Shown here in pieces: positions 12,489 to 20,941 of a stretch of DNA of 36,356 nt; the first letter of the stretch is position 1; every line of letters begins with the position of its first letter. The translations under genes were made by a program, and so were the position numbers. Origin of the DNA: Sphingomonas dokdonensis (GTDB lineage Bacteria > Pseudomonadota > Alphaproteobacteria > Sphingomonadales > Sphingomonadaceae); contig NZ_NBBI01000013.1 in NCBI RefSeq assembly GCF_002197685.1, positions 1 to 36,356 on the forward strand, written 5' to 3'. The notes beneath the pieces were generated by a model, which worked only from the letters and a program-made list of their open reading frames with translations, had not been told where the DNA came from and ran no database searches.

Positions 12489-13015
12489 AAATCGCCACCC
12501 CCCGCACCACCGACCAGGCGCTCGAGCTGGCGAAGCGATACGCCGCGATCGGCGCCGACGTCGCCATGCATGAAGCCGATCGGCAGGAACGGGTCGCCGC
12601 GATCGGCGCCGACATCGATATGAAGGTTGCCCCGCTGGTGGAAGAAGCCGAGGCGATCCGCGCGGCGCTCGAGCCTTGGTGGAAGAAGGCATCACCGGCG
12701 CTGCTGAAGGGCAAGCGCAAGTCGATCGACTTTGGCGGCTGCAGCATCGGTACCCGCCTCGCAGGCGAGAAGGTCGACTTCACAAAGGGTGACGACAAGG
12801 CCGCGCTCGCTGCCGTGCTGGACAGCCCGTGGAAGAGCAAGGCAACCTCGCTGAAGCGCGTCCTGGATAAGGCCGGTCTCCTAGTCACGCTGAAGGGCAA
12901 GAGCGCCGCGGCCGAGGGCCTGCGATCGCTGGGTTTCCGCATCGCCGGCGGTGAGGACGCCTTCTTCGTCAAGCGCATCGACAGCGCCGACGCCAAGGTT
13001 TCCGCCCAGCAGTGA
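12485..13015 (+). CDS. gam: Host-nuclease inhibitor, Mu Gam family
   Basis: This 176-residue protein matches the Gam layout: a long N-terminal helix hairpin (ALELAKRYAAIGADVAMHEA, DRQERVAAIGADIDMKVAPL), then a conserved core (KGKRKSIDFGGCSIGTRLAG) and a C-terminal domain (SLGFRIAGGEDAFFVKR). Mu Gam binds DNA ends as a Ku-like dimer and protects linear DNA from exonucleases such as RecBCD. Here it would protect the linear infecting or packaging genome. It occurs without any Mu transposase, in a terminase-packaged phage. The GTG start overlaps the previous stop; its TGA overlaps the HNH start. Confidence 0.85.
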   Translation: MKIATPRTTDQALELAKRYAAIGADVAMHEADRQERVAAIGADIDMKVAPLVEEAEAIRAALEPWWKKASPALLKGKRKSIDFGGCSIGTRLAGEKVDFTKGDDKAALAAVLDSPWKSKATSLKRVLDKAGLLVTLKGKSAAAEGLRSLGFRIAGGEDAFFVKRIDSADAKVSAQQ

Positions 13016-13398
13016 CCGTCGCGCCCGGCAAGCGGCTTCGCGGCCGCGCCGGCGTAGCTCAGCGGCTTCGGCGGCTGAAGCGGACCAATGGGCTGTGCGA
13101 GCACTGCCTCGCCAAGGGGCTAACCAGGCCGGCCGACGTGGTCGACCATATCCGGCCGCTGGCGCTCGGCGGCCTCGACGTTGACGACAACACCCGCAAC
13201 CTGTGCGAGCCGCACCACAAGCAGGTGACGATCGAGCAGTTCGGCCACCAGGTCGCGCACGGCGGCCGCGGCGTCACCACCTCGGGTCGGCCGATCGGCG
13301 CCGACCATGCCTGGAACCTCGATCGACGCCCGACCGACCCCGCCGACCCGCCTCGACCCCGCCGACGGCCAGCAGGCCCCCCGGGGGGTCGAAAGTGA
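13012..13398 (+). CDS. HNH endonuclease next to the terminase genes
   Basis: The HNH core is clear: LCEHCLAKGLTRPADVVDHI, then RPLALGGLDVDDNTRNLCEP followed by HHKQ. It has two C-x2-C-type zinc pairs and the DHI...N...H catalytic set, about residues 28-70 of 128. The tail is Pro/Arg-rich. In HK97-type phages an HNH protein of this kind, encoded just before the small terminase, stimulates terminase cutting at cos during packaging; by position this is its likely role. The GTG start overlaps the gam stop. Confidence 0.88.
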   Translation: MTVAPGKRLRGRAGVAQRLRRLKRTNGLCEHCLAKGLTRPADVVDHIRPLALGGLDVDDNTRNLCEPHHKQVTIEQFGHQVAHGGRGVTTSGRPIGADHAWNLDRRPTDPADPPRPRRRPAGPPGGRK

Positions 13399-13490
13399 GG
13401 GCGACCGAGGGTCGGACACCGCGCAGTGGGGCCGTGCGCAATGCGAGGTGTTCCAGAGTAAAAAGTTCGGGCTGACGGAAGGGTGATGCG

Positions 13491-13994
13491 ATGACCGATC
13501 CCGCTCCCAAGCCGAAGCGCAAGCCGCGGAAGGCGCCGGCCAAGAAGACGTCGCCCGCGCCCGCGATCGAGCGGCTAGAGATCGGGAACGTGCTGGAACC
13601 GGACTGGACGGCGCTGCTGACAAACGAGGCAGAGCGCGAGATCGCGTCGGGACACTGGCAGCGGATCGCGCGCGAGATGCACGAGCGCGAGATCCTGTCA
13701 TCGTCGAACGGCCATGCCGTGCAGCGCCTGGTGCTCGCCTACCTGGTCTACAACCGCTGCTCGACCGAAGTCGCATCGGGCGGGATCGTCGACGAGCCCG
13801 ACAACGAGAAGAACCCCAAGGCGATCGCCCGCCTGTCGATCCACTACAAGGCGATGCGCGAAGCGGAGAACACCGCCGAGCGCCTCGAGGCGCAGCTGGG
13901 GCTTTCACCCGGGCGGCGCGGCAAGGTCGCGAAGGTCGTAGCGAAGCGTGAGCGCCGAGCCGGCGCCGACGCCTTCCTTGGCGCGCCGGGTTAG
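13491..13994 (+). CDS. terS: Terminase small subunit, P27 family
   Basis: This 167-residue protein has a basic N-terminal tail (PKPKRKPRKAPAKK) and then the P27-type helical core: HWQRIAREMHEREILSSSNG, a hydrophobic helix VLAYLVYNRCSTEVA, and KNPKAIARLSIHYKAMREAE followed by LEAQLGLSPGRRGKV. P27-family subunits bind the packaging site and feed DNA to the large subunit. Its place between the HNH gene and the large terminase fits. GGAAGGGTGATGCG precedes the ATG. Its end overlaps the large subunit gene by 47 bases. Confidence 0.9.
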   Translation: MTDPAPKPKRKPRKAPAKKTSPAPAIERLEIGNVLEPDWTALLTNEAEREIASGHWQRIAREMHEREILSSSNGHAVQRLVLAYLVYNRCSTEVASGGIVDEPDNEKNPKAIARLSIHYKAMREAENTAERLEAQLGLSPGRRGKVAKVVAKRERRAGADAFLGAPG

Positions 13995-15828
13995 CGCCGA
14001 GCCGCTCGATCCCACCACCGCCTGGGCGGCGGCGGCGGTTCGCGGCGACTTCGTCGTCGGCGAGTTGGTCCGGTACGCGGCGGAGCGGCACCTGCGCGAT
14101 CTGCGCGACGCGGAGAAGCGCGGCTACTTCTGGCGTCCCGAGCTCGCGCAGCGCGCGCTCGATTTCTTCCCGTCGTTGTTCACGATCACGGACGGCCCGG
14201 CGGAGGGAAAGCCGTTCCACCTGATACCGTATCAGACCTTCATCGTCGGCTCGCTGATGGGCTGGGTGAATGCTGCGGGGCGCTGGCGATTTCGCACCGC
14301 CTATGTCGAGACGGGCAAGGGCCAGGCCAAGTCGCCGATGATGGCGGGCCTCGGCCTCTATGCGATGGGCTGGTGCGGCTTCCGACGCTCGCAGATCTAC
14401 TCGATCGCGGCGAACAAGCAGACCTCGATGGTGCTGTTCAAGGATGCCACGGCAATGTGCCGTGCGCAGGTGCCGGGGTACGACGAACACGAGACGCTGG
14501 AATCGATGGGTCACGTCGTGATCCGCGGTGAAGGCGACAATGCCGGCAAGATCGAGCACCCGGGATCGCAGTCGTTCTTTCTGCCGCTGGCGGACGGCAA
14601 GCAGCAGTCAGGGCCTCGGCCGCGCATGGTGCTGGCCGACGAGATCCACGAGTTCAGCTCGATCGACCAGATCGAGATCTGGCAGGCGGCGATCGACAAG
14701 ATCGCCGGCAGCGCGATGATGGTGCTGGGCAGCAATACCCCACCGGTGTCGCAGCATGTCGGCACCGAGATCTCCGACACCGCGCAGGCGGTAGCGAAGG
14801 GCGATGTCAAAAGCGACACGGCTTTCGGCTTCGTCGCCAGGACCGACAAGGGCGATCGCGAGACGATCTTCGAGAACGAGGAAGCTTGGTACAAGTCGTT
14901 GCCGGCGCTCGGCGTCACTTATCCGATCACCAACATCCGCGAGGCCGTCGCGGAAGCGCAAACCCGCCTGTCCAAGGCGGCATCGGTAAAGCGGCTCTAC
15001 TTCGGCATTCCCGCCGGCGCCGCGAACTTCTGGATCAACGAGGAGAGCTGGGGCGCGGTCCTCGACGTCATCGATGACGAGACGATGCAGCTGCTGCGCG
15101 GGTGCCGCTGCTGGCTGAGCCTCGATCTGTCCAAGAAGAACGACCTCACGGCGCTCACCGCCACCTGGATCGATGGAGACGGGATCCTCTGGCAGAAGAC
15201 CTGGTATTGGACCGCCAAGGACGGCGTCGAGGACCGAGCCAAGCAGGACGGCGCGCCGTACCTCGACTGGATCGAGGCGGGCCACCTCAATGCGGTCGGC
15301 GGGGCGACGATCGACTACACGTTCGTCGCCGAGCAGGTGAAGCGGATCTGCGCCGAGCACGACGTCGTCGAGCTGGTTTTCGATCCGGCCAAGATGGCGG
15401 ACTTCGAAACCGCCTGTGAGACGATCGGCTTCCCCGCCTGGCGTTTCAAGAACGCGGACGAGCCGACCGGCAAGGGGCTGAAGATGGTGAGCCACGCGCA
15501 GGGCAAGCGCGTCGTGTTCGAGGATCGGCAATATTGCATGCCGCGATCGATCCAGCGGTTCGAAGATCGGATCCTCACCAACCGGATCGTGATCGACAAT
15601 TCGCCGGTGACCTACAGCTGCGCGGCTAATGCCGCGCTGGATGACGACGCGCAGGGCAATCGGTGCTTCGACAAGAAGCGGTCACGTGGCCGCATCGACG
15701 GCATCGTTACCTGCGCCATGGGCGCCGGCGCGGCCGACAATGTCGAGATGAAGGGACGGACCTATGGCGGATCCTACGTCGTCGACCTTGACGATGATGA
15801 TGACGACGACAGCGGCGACGACGCATGA
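13948..15828 (+). CDS. terL: Terminase large subunit
   Basis: This 626-residue protein has an ATPase domain with an adapted Walker A (ETGKGQAKSPMM, about residues 121-132), a Walker B with catalytic Glu (MVLADEIHEF, about 227-236) and the coupling motif LGSNT. A nuclease domain follows, with SLDLSKKNDLTALTATW (about 391-407) and VFDPAKMADFETAC. It belongs to the Terminase_1/HK97-type group. It pumps DNA into the prohead and cuts it. The GTG at 13948 lies inside terS; no better start exists before the conserved N-terminus. The ATGA overlap with the portal gene couples their translation. The protein ends in a run of aspartates. Confidence 0.95.
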   Translation: MSAEPAPTPSLARRVSAEPLDPTTAWAAAAVRGDFVVGELVRYAAERHLRDLRDAEKRGYFWRPELAQRALDFFPSLFTITDGPAEGKPFHLIPYQTFIVGSLMGWVNAAGRWRFRTAYVETGKGQAKSPMMAGLGLYAMGWCGFRRSQIYSIAANKQTSMVLFKDATAMCRAQVPGYDEHETLESMGHVVIRGEGDNAGKIEHPGSQSFFLPLADGKQQSGPRPRMVLADEIHEFSSIDQIEIWQAAIDKIAGSAMMVLGSNTPPVSQHVGTEISDTAQAVAKGDVKSDTAFGFVARTDKGDRETIFENEEAWYKSLPALGVTYPITNIREAVAEAQTRLSKAASVKRLYFGIPAGAANFWINEESWGAVLDVIDDETMQLLRGCRCWLSLDLSKKNDLTALTATWIDGDGILWQKTWYWTAKDGVEDRAKQDGAPYLDWIEAGHLNAVGGATIDYTFVAEQVKRICAEHDVVELVFDPAKMADFETACETIGFPAWRFKNADEPTGKGLKMVSHAQGKRVVFEDRQYCMPRSIQRFEDRILTNRIVIDNSPVTYSCAANAALDDDAQGNRCFDKKRSRGRIDGIVTCAMGAGAADNVEMKGRTYGGSYVVDLDDDDDDDSGDDA

Positions 15829-17192
15829 GTGACATTGTGAACGGCTATCGCCTGTCGAGCCGCGCGGCCGAGGCAGCGCGCGGCCGCGGTGGTCAGGATA
15901 CCGGGCCGGCGATCGAAAACGCCGTCTCGAGCGCGGCGATCGCCACGGCAGATCCCGGCGACGTGTTCGAATGGTTCGGCGGTGGCCAGCAGGCTGCCGG
16001 CATGACGATCACGCCGGAAACGGCGATGCGGTCGACCGCGGTGTGGCGGTGCGTGACGCTGATTTCGGGCGCGCTGATGACGCAGGAGCTGGGCGTGTAT
16101 CGCCTCTCGCCCAAGGGTGAATTCATCCGCGAGCATGGCCATCCGTACGATCGGTTCCTGAACTGCGAGCCGAACCAGGAGATGACGTCGGCGGTGTTCG
16201 TGGAGAACATCGCGATACAGCTGCTGCTGCGCGGCAACGGCTACGGCCTGATCCGCCAGGCGCGCAACGGCACGATCACCTCGATCGACTTCTACTTTCC
16301 GGCGCGCGTTCTGCCGTATCGGTCGGCCGATCGGTCGATCTGGTACCGCTTCACCAACGAGGACGGCACCACCGAGGATCACCACGCCTCCTACGTGCTG
16401 CACTTCAAGGGGCCTGGGCTAAGCGTCGACGGCATTCGAGCGCTGTCGCCGATTTCAAACCACGCCCAATCGGTCGGCATCAATCTCGCAACCCGCGACT
16501 ATGAGGCTGGCCAGTTCGAGCGCGGGCTGATGACCAACGACTATTTCCAGTTTGCCGGCGAGGTCAGCCGAGAGCAGCGGGCTGCGTTCAAGGAATACCT
16601 TCGCAAGAAGGCGATGGGCATCACGAACGCCCACAATCCGCTGCTGCTTGAAGGCGGCGCGGAGTGGAAGCGGGTCGCGGTGACCGCCAAGGACGCGCAG
16701 CTGCTCGAGCTGCTGCAATATTCGGTCGTCGACGTGTGCCGGATCTACGGCGTGCCGCCCAACATGGCAGGCGAGACGTCGGGCACCTCCAATTGGGGCA
16801 CCGGCGTCGAGCAGCAGTCGATCGGCTTCGATCGCTGGACGATCCTGCCGCACAAGGTGCGCATCGCCGGCGAGTGGACGCGCAAGCTGTTCCCGGTCGT
16901 CGGCGCCCGTGCGCCGCAATATTTCGTATGGTGGAACGACGACTTCCTGCTGTCGGGCGACAGCAAGGCGATCGCCGCCTACCTGCGCGCCGCGCTCGGC
17001 GGCAACCAGCTGCCCGGCTGGATCAGCAAGAACGAGGCGCGCCGCAAGGTGAACCTGCCGCCCGTTCCGGATGGCGATGCGATCTACTCGCCGACCGGCG
17101 AAGCACCGGCGCCCGAGCCCACCTCCACCGGCGACGACGCACTCGACGACGCGCTGCCGGCCGACGACAAGGACAATCCCGATGCAGCGTAA
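15825..17192 (+). CDS. Portal protein, HK97 family
   Basis: This 455-residue protein is a typical HK97-type portal: STAVWRCVTLISGALMTQEL, a loop giving VYRLSPKGEF, then LLLRGNGYGLIRQARNGTIT, and a C-terminal half with YGVPPNMAGETSGTSNWGTG and VEQQSIGFDRWTILPH. Twelve copies form the ring at the capsid vertex through which DNA is packaged. It follows terL with a four-base overlap and shares 11 bases with the protease gene. The last 40 residues are Pro/Asp/Ala-rich and probably disordered. Confidence 0.95.
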   Translation: MSDIVNGYRLSSRAAEAARGRGGQDTGPAIENAVSSAAIATADPGDVFEWFGGGQQAAGMTITPETAMRSTAVWRCVTLISGALMTQELGVYRLSPKGEFIREHGHPYDRFLNCEPNQEMTSAVFVENIAIQLLLRGNGYGLIRQARNGTITSIDFYFPARVLPYRSADRSIWYRFTNEDGTTEDHHASYVLHFKGPGLSVDGIRALSPISNHAQSVGINLATRDYEAGQFERGLMTNDYFQFAGEVSREQRAAFKEYLRKKAMGITNAHNPLLLEGGAEWKRVAVTAKDAQLLELLQYSVVDVCRIYGVPPNMAGETSGTSNWGTGVEQQSIGFDRWTILPHKVRIAGEWTRKLFPVVGARAPQYFVWWNDDFLLSGDSKAIAAYLRAALGGNQLPGWISKNEARRKVNLPPVPDGDAIYSPTGEAPAPEPTSTGDDALDDALPADDKDNPDAA

Positions 17193-17901
17193 GCTCTTCA
17201 ACCTGGCACAGGCGAACACCGGCAAGGGCACTGGCATCCGCTCCGAGGTCACCGACGACACCGCGACGATCTACGTCTACGACATCATCGACCCATACTG
17301 GGGCGTGTCGGCTGCAGATCTCGCCAAGGCGCTCGCCGGTATCACGGCAAAGAACATCGTTCTTCGGATCAACTCGCCGGGTGGCGACGTGTTTGAAGGC
17401 CGCGCCATGATGGCGCAGCTCGTCGGGCATGGCGCAACGATCACGGCCAAGATCGACGGCCTCGCCGCCTCGGCCGCCTCGGTGCTCGCGCTTGCCGCCA
17501 GCACCGTCGAGATCGCCGAAGGCGGGTTCTATATGATTCACAAGGGCTGGACGTGGATGATGGGCAACGCGGACGACTTCCGCGACGCCTGCACCCTGCT
17601 CGACAAGATCGATGCCGCGATCATCGAGGCCTATGCCGGCAAGTCGGGCAAGTCGGCCGAAGAGATCGGCGCGTGGATGAAGGCAGAGACCTGGTTCAGC
17701 GCGCAGGAAGCGGTCGACGCCGGCTTCTGCGACCAGATCATGCCGACCACCGCGGCTGGCCAGGCGAATGCCCGCGCCTTCAATCTCGCCGTCTACGACA
17801 AGGCGCCGCAGGCGCTGACCGAGCAGCCGGCTGAGATCGATGAAGCGCCGCGGCTGCGCGCGATGGGTCGCCTCGGCCTTTACGAACGAACGGCGGCCTA
17901 A
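17182..17901 (+). CDS. Prohead protease, ClpP-type (S14)
   Basis: This 239-residue protein has the ClpP/SppA-type crotonase-like fold: INSPGGDVFEGRAMMAQL (about residues 64-80), nucleophile Ser97 in DGLAASAASVLALA, His120 in MIHKGWTW, and a candidate catalytic Asp in DACTLLDKID. ClpP-type phage proteases cleave the scaffold or delta domain of the capsid protein. No separate scaffold gene is seen, which fits the built-in delta domain of the major capsid protein downstream. The ATG lies 11 bases inside the portal gene. An intrinsic terminator follows 36 bases later. Confidence 0.92.
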   Translation: MQRKLFNLAQANTGKGTGIRSEVTDDTATIYVYDIIDPYWGVSAADLAKALAGITAKNIVLRINSPGGDVFEGRAMMAQLVGHGATITAKIDGLAASAASVLALAASTVEIAEGGFYMIHKGWTWMMGNADDFRDACTLLDKIDAAIIEAYAGKSGKSAEEIGAWMKAETWFSAQEAVDAGFCDQIMPTTAAGQANARAFNLAVYDKAPQALTEQPAEIDEAPRLRAMGRLGLYERTAA

Positions 17902-17937
17902 GCCGATCACCCCTGGCGCCGTCCCCGGCACCCCTGT

Positions 17938-17969
17938 GGCCCCGCCTCATCCGCGGGGCCTTTTCTTTT
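17938..17969 (+). terminator. Intrinsic terminator between protease and capsid genes
   Basis: GGCCCCGC (17938-17945) and GCGGGGCC (17953-17960) form a perfect eight-base-pair GC stem with a seven-base loop, followed directly by TTTTCTTTT. This is a textbook rho-independent terminator on the plus strand. It lies between the prohead protease stop and the ribosome-binding site of the capsid gene, so late transcription must either be antiterminated, leak through, or restart for the capsid. Confidence 0.85.
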
Positions 17970-17985
17970 GGAAAGAAGGTATCCC

Positions 17986-19239
17986 ATGATCAACATCAAG
18001 GCGCTCCGGGACGAGCGCGCCGCAAAGGCGAAGGAAGCCCGCAACCTCGTCGAGAACAACACCGGCGCGGCCTACACGGCCGAGATCAGCGCGCAGGTTG
18101 ACGGTATCTATGCCGATATCGACCGGATCGATGCGAACATCGCCGCTGCCGAGCGCCAGGCGCGCATCGATGGCGATGCCGCGCAGGATGACGCCGGCCG
18201 GGAAGCGAACGATCGCCTTCGCGCCGACCTGTCGCCGGATCAGCGCCAGCAGCACGACGGCTACAACGCCGCGTTCCGCAACTTCCTGGTTCGCGGCGAA
18301 CGCGGCATGACCGCCGAGGAGATGATGCTGCTCCGCAATGGTCCGGTGCAAGGTGCACAGACCACGCAGACGCCGGCGACCGGCGGCTATCTAGTGCCGG
18401 CCGGCTGGGGTGGCCAGCTGCTCGAGGCGCTGGCGGCGTTCGGCGGGATGCGCGACGTCGCGACCGTGTTTGCCACGGCCGGCGGCAACCCTCTGCCGTG
18501 GCCGACGGTGGACGAGACCGCCTCCGAAGGCGAAATCGTGCCGGAGAACGTCTCGGCGGCCGACGGCGATATGTCGTTCGGCACCACGCAGATCGGCGCG
18601 CGCAAGTACAGCTCGAAGGTCGTCGCGGTGCCGTTCGAGCTGCTGCAGGACCAGGGCCCGGGCATCGACATCGAGGCATTCATCCGCCGCGCGCTTGCGA
18701 TGCGCATTGCGCGCATCACCAATCGGCACTTCACGGTGGGCAGCGGTGCCGGCGAGCCGGAAGGCATCGTTACCGCGGCGGGCATCGGCAAGACCGCCGC
18801 CACTGGTCGCGCGACGTCGGTGATCACCGACGATCTCACCGACCTCGAGCATTCGGTCGATCCGGCCTATCGCTCGCTGCCGGGTGTCGGCTGGATGTTC
18901 CATGACACCACGCTGCGCGAGCTGAAGAAGCTGAAGGATGCGGACGGTCGCCCGCTGTGGCTGCCGGGCTTCAGCACCAAGGAGCCGGACGTGCTCATGG
19001 GCTATCGCTACACGATCAACCAGCACATGCCGCAGATGGCGGCGAATGCGAAGTCGATCCTGTTCGGCGATCTGTCGGCCTACATGATCCGCGACATCAT
19101 GCAGGTGACGCTCTTCCGCTTCGACGACAGCGCCTACACCAAGAAGGGCCAGATCGGCTTCCTCGCCTGGTCGCGCCATGACGGCAAGCTGGTGACCGCC
19201 GGCGCGCCGGTGAAGGCGTTCCGCAACTCGGCCAGCTGA
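17986..19239 (+). CDS. Major capsid protein, HK97 fold
   Basis: This 417-residue protein has an N-terminal helical delta domain of about 110 residues (ALRDERAAKAKEARNLVENN, then DRIDANIAAAERQARIDG). Typical HK97 blocks follow: TPATGGYLVPAGWGGQLLEA, AAFGGMRDVATVFATAGGNP, ELLQDQGPGIDIEAFIRRAL and the C-terminal GDLSAYMIRDIMQVTLFRFD. The protease upstream would remove the delta domain during maturation. AGAAGG lies six bases before the ATG; an in-frame TTG 18 bases earlier is rejected because it sits in the terminator T-run. A GC-rich hairpin follows the gene. Confidence 0.95.
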   Translation: MINIKALRDERAAKAKEARNLVENNTGAAYTAEISAQVDGIYADIDRIDANIAAAERQARIDGDAAQDDAGREANDRLRADLSPDQRQQHDGYNAAFRNFLVRGERGMTAEEMMLLRNGPVQGAQTTQTPATGGYLVPAGWGGQLLEALAAFGGMRDVATVFATAGGNPLPWPTVDETASEGEIVPENVSAADGDMSFGTTQIGARKYSSKVVAVPFELLQDQGPGIDIEAFIRRALAMRIARITNRHFTVGSGAGEPEGIVTAAGIGKTAATGRATSVITDDLTDLEHSVDPAYRSLPGVGWMFHDTTLRELKKLKDADGRPLWLPGFSTKEPDVLMGYRYTINQHMPQMAANAKSILFGDLSAYMIRDIMQVTLFRFDDSAYTKKGQIGFLAWSRHDGKLVTAGAPVKAFRNSAS

Positions 19240-19249
19240 GCTGCGGCGT

Positions 19250-19271
19250 GGGGCGAGCATGCGCTCGCCCC
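19250..19271 (+). terminator. GC hairpin after the capsid gene
   Basis: GGGGCGAGC and GCTCGCCCC form a perfect nine-base-pair stem around a four-base ATGC loop, ten bases after the capsid stop. No T-run follows (CCATCCATTTCC), so it is at most a weak or factor-dependent terminator. It could instead protect the 3' end of capsid mRNA from exonucleases, raising capsid yield relative to downstream genes. Confidence 0.5.
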
Positions 19272-19304
19272 CATCCATTTCCTATACCGTCAGGAGGGTC
19301 GCTT

Positions 19305-19706
19305 ATGACCACCAAGACCAAGCGTACGCCGGCGCCTGCCGGTGGCCCGTCCGCTCCAGCCGCCGCGATTGCCGCACCCGATGCGCAATCGGCCCCGGAA
19401 ACCGCGGAGGCCGATCCGTCGCTCGCCGCTGAAGGCACGGCGCCCACCGCCACCGCAGCAGCTGAGCCTACCGCTCCGCCGGCGGAGCCGCCCTTGCCTG
19501 CAGCCGACGAGAAGCCTTCGTCCGAGCAGGAGCAAGCCTCCGAGCACGAGATAACCGAAGCTCGCGTCCTCGTTGCGTTCGACGAACATGACGTTGACGA
19601 TATCGTCACGGCGCCCGTTGAAGTGATCGAGCAGCTGGCGATCGCCGGCCGCGTCGACCCGCACCCCGACGCAATTGCCTTTGCCAAGAGCCTGCTGGAC
19701 GCCTGA
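19305..19706 (+). CDS. Low-complexity Pro/Ala/Glu-rich virion-associated protein
   Basis: The first 80 of 133 residues are Ala/Pro/Glu repeats (APAGGPSAPAAAIAAPDAQS) without structure. The last 45 form a small ordered domain (ITEARVLVAFDEHDVDDIVT, then APVEVIEQLAIAGRVDPHPD). A perfect AGGAGGG ribosome-binding site is seven bases before the ATG. Its position between capsid and connector genes suggests a head decoration or head-completion protein, but no family is recognised. The stop overlaps the next start (TGATG). Confidence 0.7.
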   Translation: MTTKTKRTPAPAGGPSAPAAAIAAPDAQSAPETAEADPSLAAEGTAPTATAAAEPTAPPAEPPLPAADEKPSSEQEQASEHEITEARVLVAFDEHDVDDIVTAPVEVIEQLAIAGRVDPHPDAIAFAKSLLDA

Positions 19707-20029
19707 TGGCAGAGCCCGTCACGCTCGCCGAGATCAAGGCGGACCTTCGCCTCGATCTCGGGCCATCGGCCGATGACGGGACGCTGACGCGCAACATCAC
19801 CGCGGCGCGCCGCATGGTGGAGCTGAAGACCGGACGCGTCATCGTTGGTGACGCAGCCGACGTTGCCGGCGACGATCTCGAGACGGCGAAGCAGGCGATC
19901 AGCATGATCGTCGGCACCTGGTACGCGAACCCGGAGGGCATCAGCGTCGACGGGCGCGGCGAGATGCCGCTCGGCGTCGGCTGGATCATCGCTTCATTGA
20001 AGCGCTGGGACGACGGCTGCGACGCATGA
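19706..20029 (+). CDS. Head-tail connector protein, gp6-like
   Basis: This 107-residue protein has the gp6-like pattern VTLAEIKADLRLDLGPSADD, a helix TLTRNITAARRMVELKTGR, then a helix containing ISMIVGTWYANPE. Such proteins form a ring below the portal. Order (capsid, gp6-like, head closure) matches HK97-type phages. It overlaps both neighbours by stop-start sharing. Confidence 0.88.
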   Translation: MAEPVTLAEIKADLRLDLGPSADDGTLTRNITAARRMVELKTGRVIVGDAADVAGDDLETAKQAISMIVGTWYANPEGISVDGRGEMPLGVGWIIASLKRWDDGCDA

Positions 20030-20358
20030 CCGTCAGCGCAGGCGAGCTCCGTCACCGCATCGATATCGTCCGGTCGGCAAAGACACCGACCGGACGCGGC
20101 GGCTTCACCGAAACCGTGGCGACGATCGCCGGCAACGTGGCGGCGAAGGTCGAGGGGCTTACCGGTACCGAGGCGGTGAAGGAGAAGGTGCTGCGCGGCG
20201 TGCGCGTCTATCGCCTCACGATCCGCTGGCGCCCCGGCATCCTCACCAGCGACCGGATCAGCTATTCGGGTGATCCCGAACCGCTGAACATCCGATCGGC
20301 GGTCGACCTTGATGGTCGCCGGCGTTGGCTGGTGATCCACGCGGACACTGAAGCGTGA
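20026..20358 (+). CDS. Head closure / head-tail adaptor protein
   Basis: This 110-residue beta-barrel-type protein begins SAGELRHRIDIVRSAKTPTG, the signature of SPP1 gp16-like head-tail adaptors. WRPGILTSDRISYSGDPEPL and a closing strand RRRWLVIHADTEA follow. It plugs the portal and joins the tail. The ATG overlaps the preceding stop (ATGA). Length fits the family (about 105-115 residues). Confidence 0.9.
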   Translation: MTVSAGELRHRIDIVRSAKTPTGRGGFTETVATIAGNVAAKVEGLTGTEAVKEKVLRGVRVYRLTIRWRPGILTSDRISYSGDPEPLNIRSAVDLDGRRRWLVIHADTEA

Positions 20359-20368
20359 AGGCCACAGT

Positions 20369-20941
20369 TTGAGTCGCGATCGCGTGCGTGGCCTGGCGGA
20401 GGCTCACGCGCTGTTCAACGGCTTGCCGCCCGCAGCCGCCCACGAGCTGACGGACGAGATCGCACGGATCGCGCGCGACGTGTCCGCTCTGCAGCAGGAC
20501 GTCGTCGCCAAACAGACCGGGCACCTGCGCGGCGGCCTGGTCGTCCAGCTGCTCACCGAGCGGCTTCAGGCGCGTGTTGGCTTGCTCGGCATATCTGGCG
20601 GCAGGCGGTCGAAAACAGCTCTTGGCGACCGCTATTACGGCCGCTTCGTCAACTTCGGCCGCGCGGCCCAGACCGTGGTCGTCACCCGCCGGTTGAAACG
20701 GCGCGTGAAAGGTAATGGGCGGAACGGCACCAAGCGCCGCGTAATCTACGAAGGCGCATCCAGGCGGCTGCGTCGCCGCGGACCCAACAAGGGCACGCCA
20801 ATCGGCAGTCCGTACAAGATGCGCGTCCAGGCCAAAGAGGCGCGCGAGTTCGTTCACCTGCCAGCAGCGCAGGAGATCGCCGCGCAGCGCCTTGCCACCT
20901 TCTGGTCGCGCGTGCTTCCCGCAGCTGGAGCAGCATCATGA
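20369..20941 (+). CDS. Tail-component protein, HK97 gp10-like
   Basis: This 190-residue protein resembles HK97 gp10 tail completion proteins: VVAKQTGHLRGGLVVQLLTE, then GDRYYGRFVNFGRAAQTVVV and a C-terminal helix. A central insert is very basic (RRLKRRVKGNGRNGTKRRV, then RRLRRRG), more so than usual for the family. The frame opens with a TTG at 20369 preceded by GAAGG; no ATG is available before the domain. It lies between head closure and tail terminator genes, as expected. Confidence 0.82.
   Translation: MSRDRVRGLAEAHALFNGLPPAAAHELTDEIARIARDVSALQQDVVAKQTGHLRGGLVVQLLTERLQARVGLLGISGGRRSKTALGDRYYGRFVNFGRAAQTVVVTRRLKRRVKGNGRNGTKRRVIYEGASRRLRRRGPNKGTPIGSPYKMRVQAKEAREFVHLPAAQEIAAQRLATFWSRVLPAAGAAS

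Noticed and set aside
14608..15531. Long antisense frames opposite structural genes (for example 14608-15531, 17023-17931, 18391-19278, 27741-28661)
   Set aside because: These mirror the codon periodicity of real plus-strand genes in GC-rich DNA and lack domains and ribosome-binding sites.
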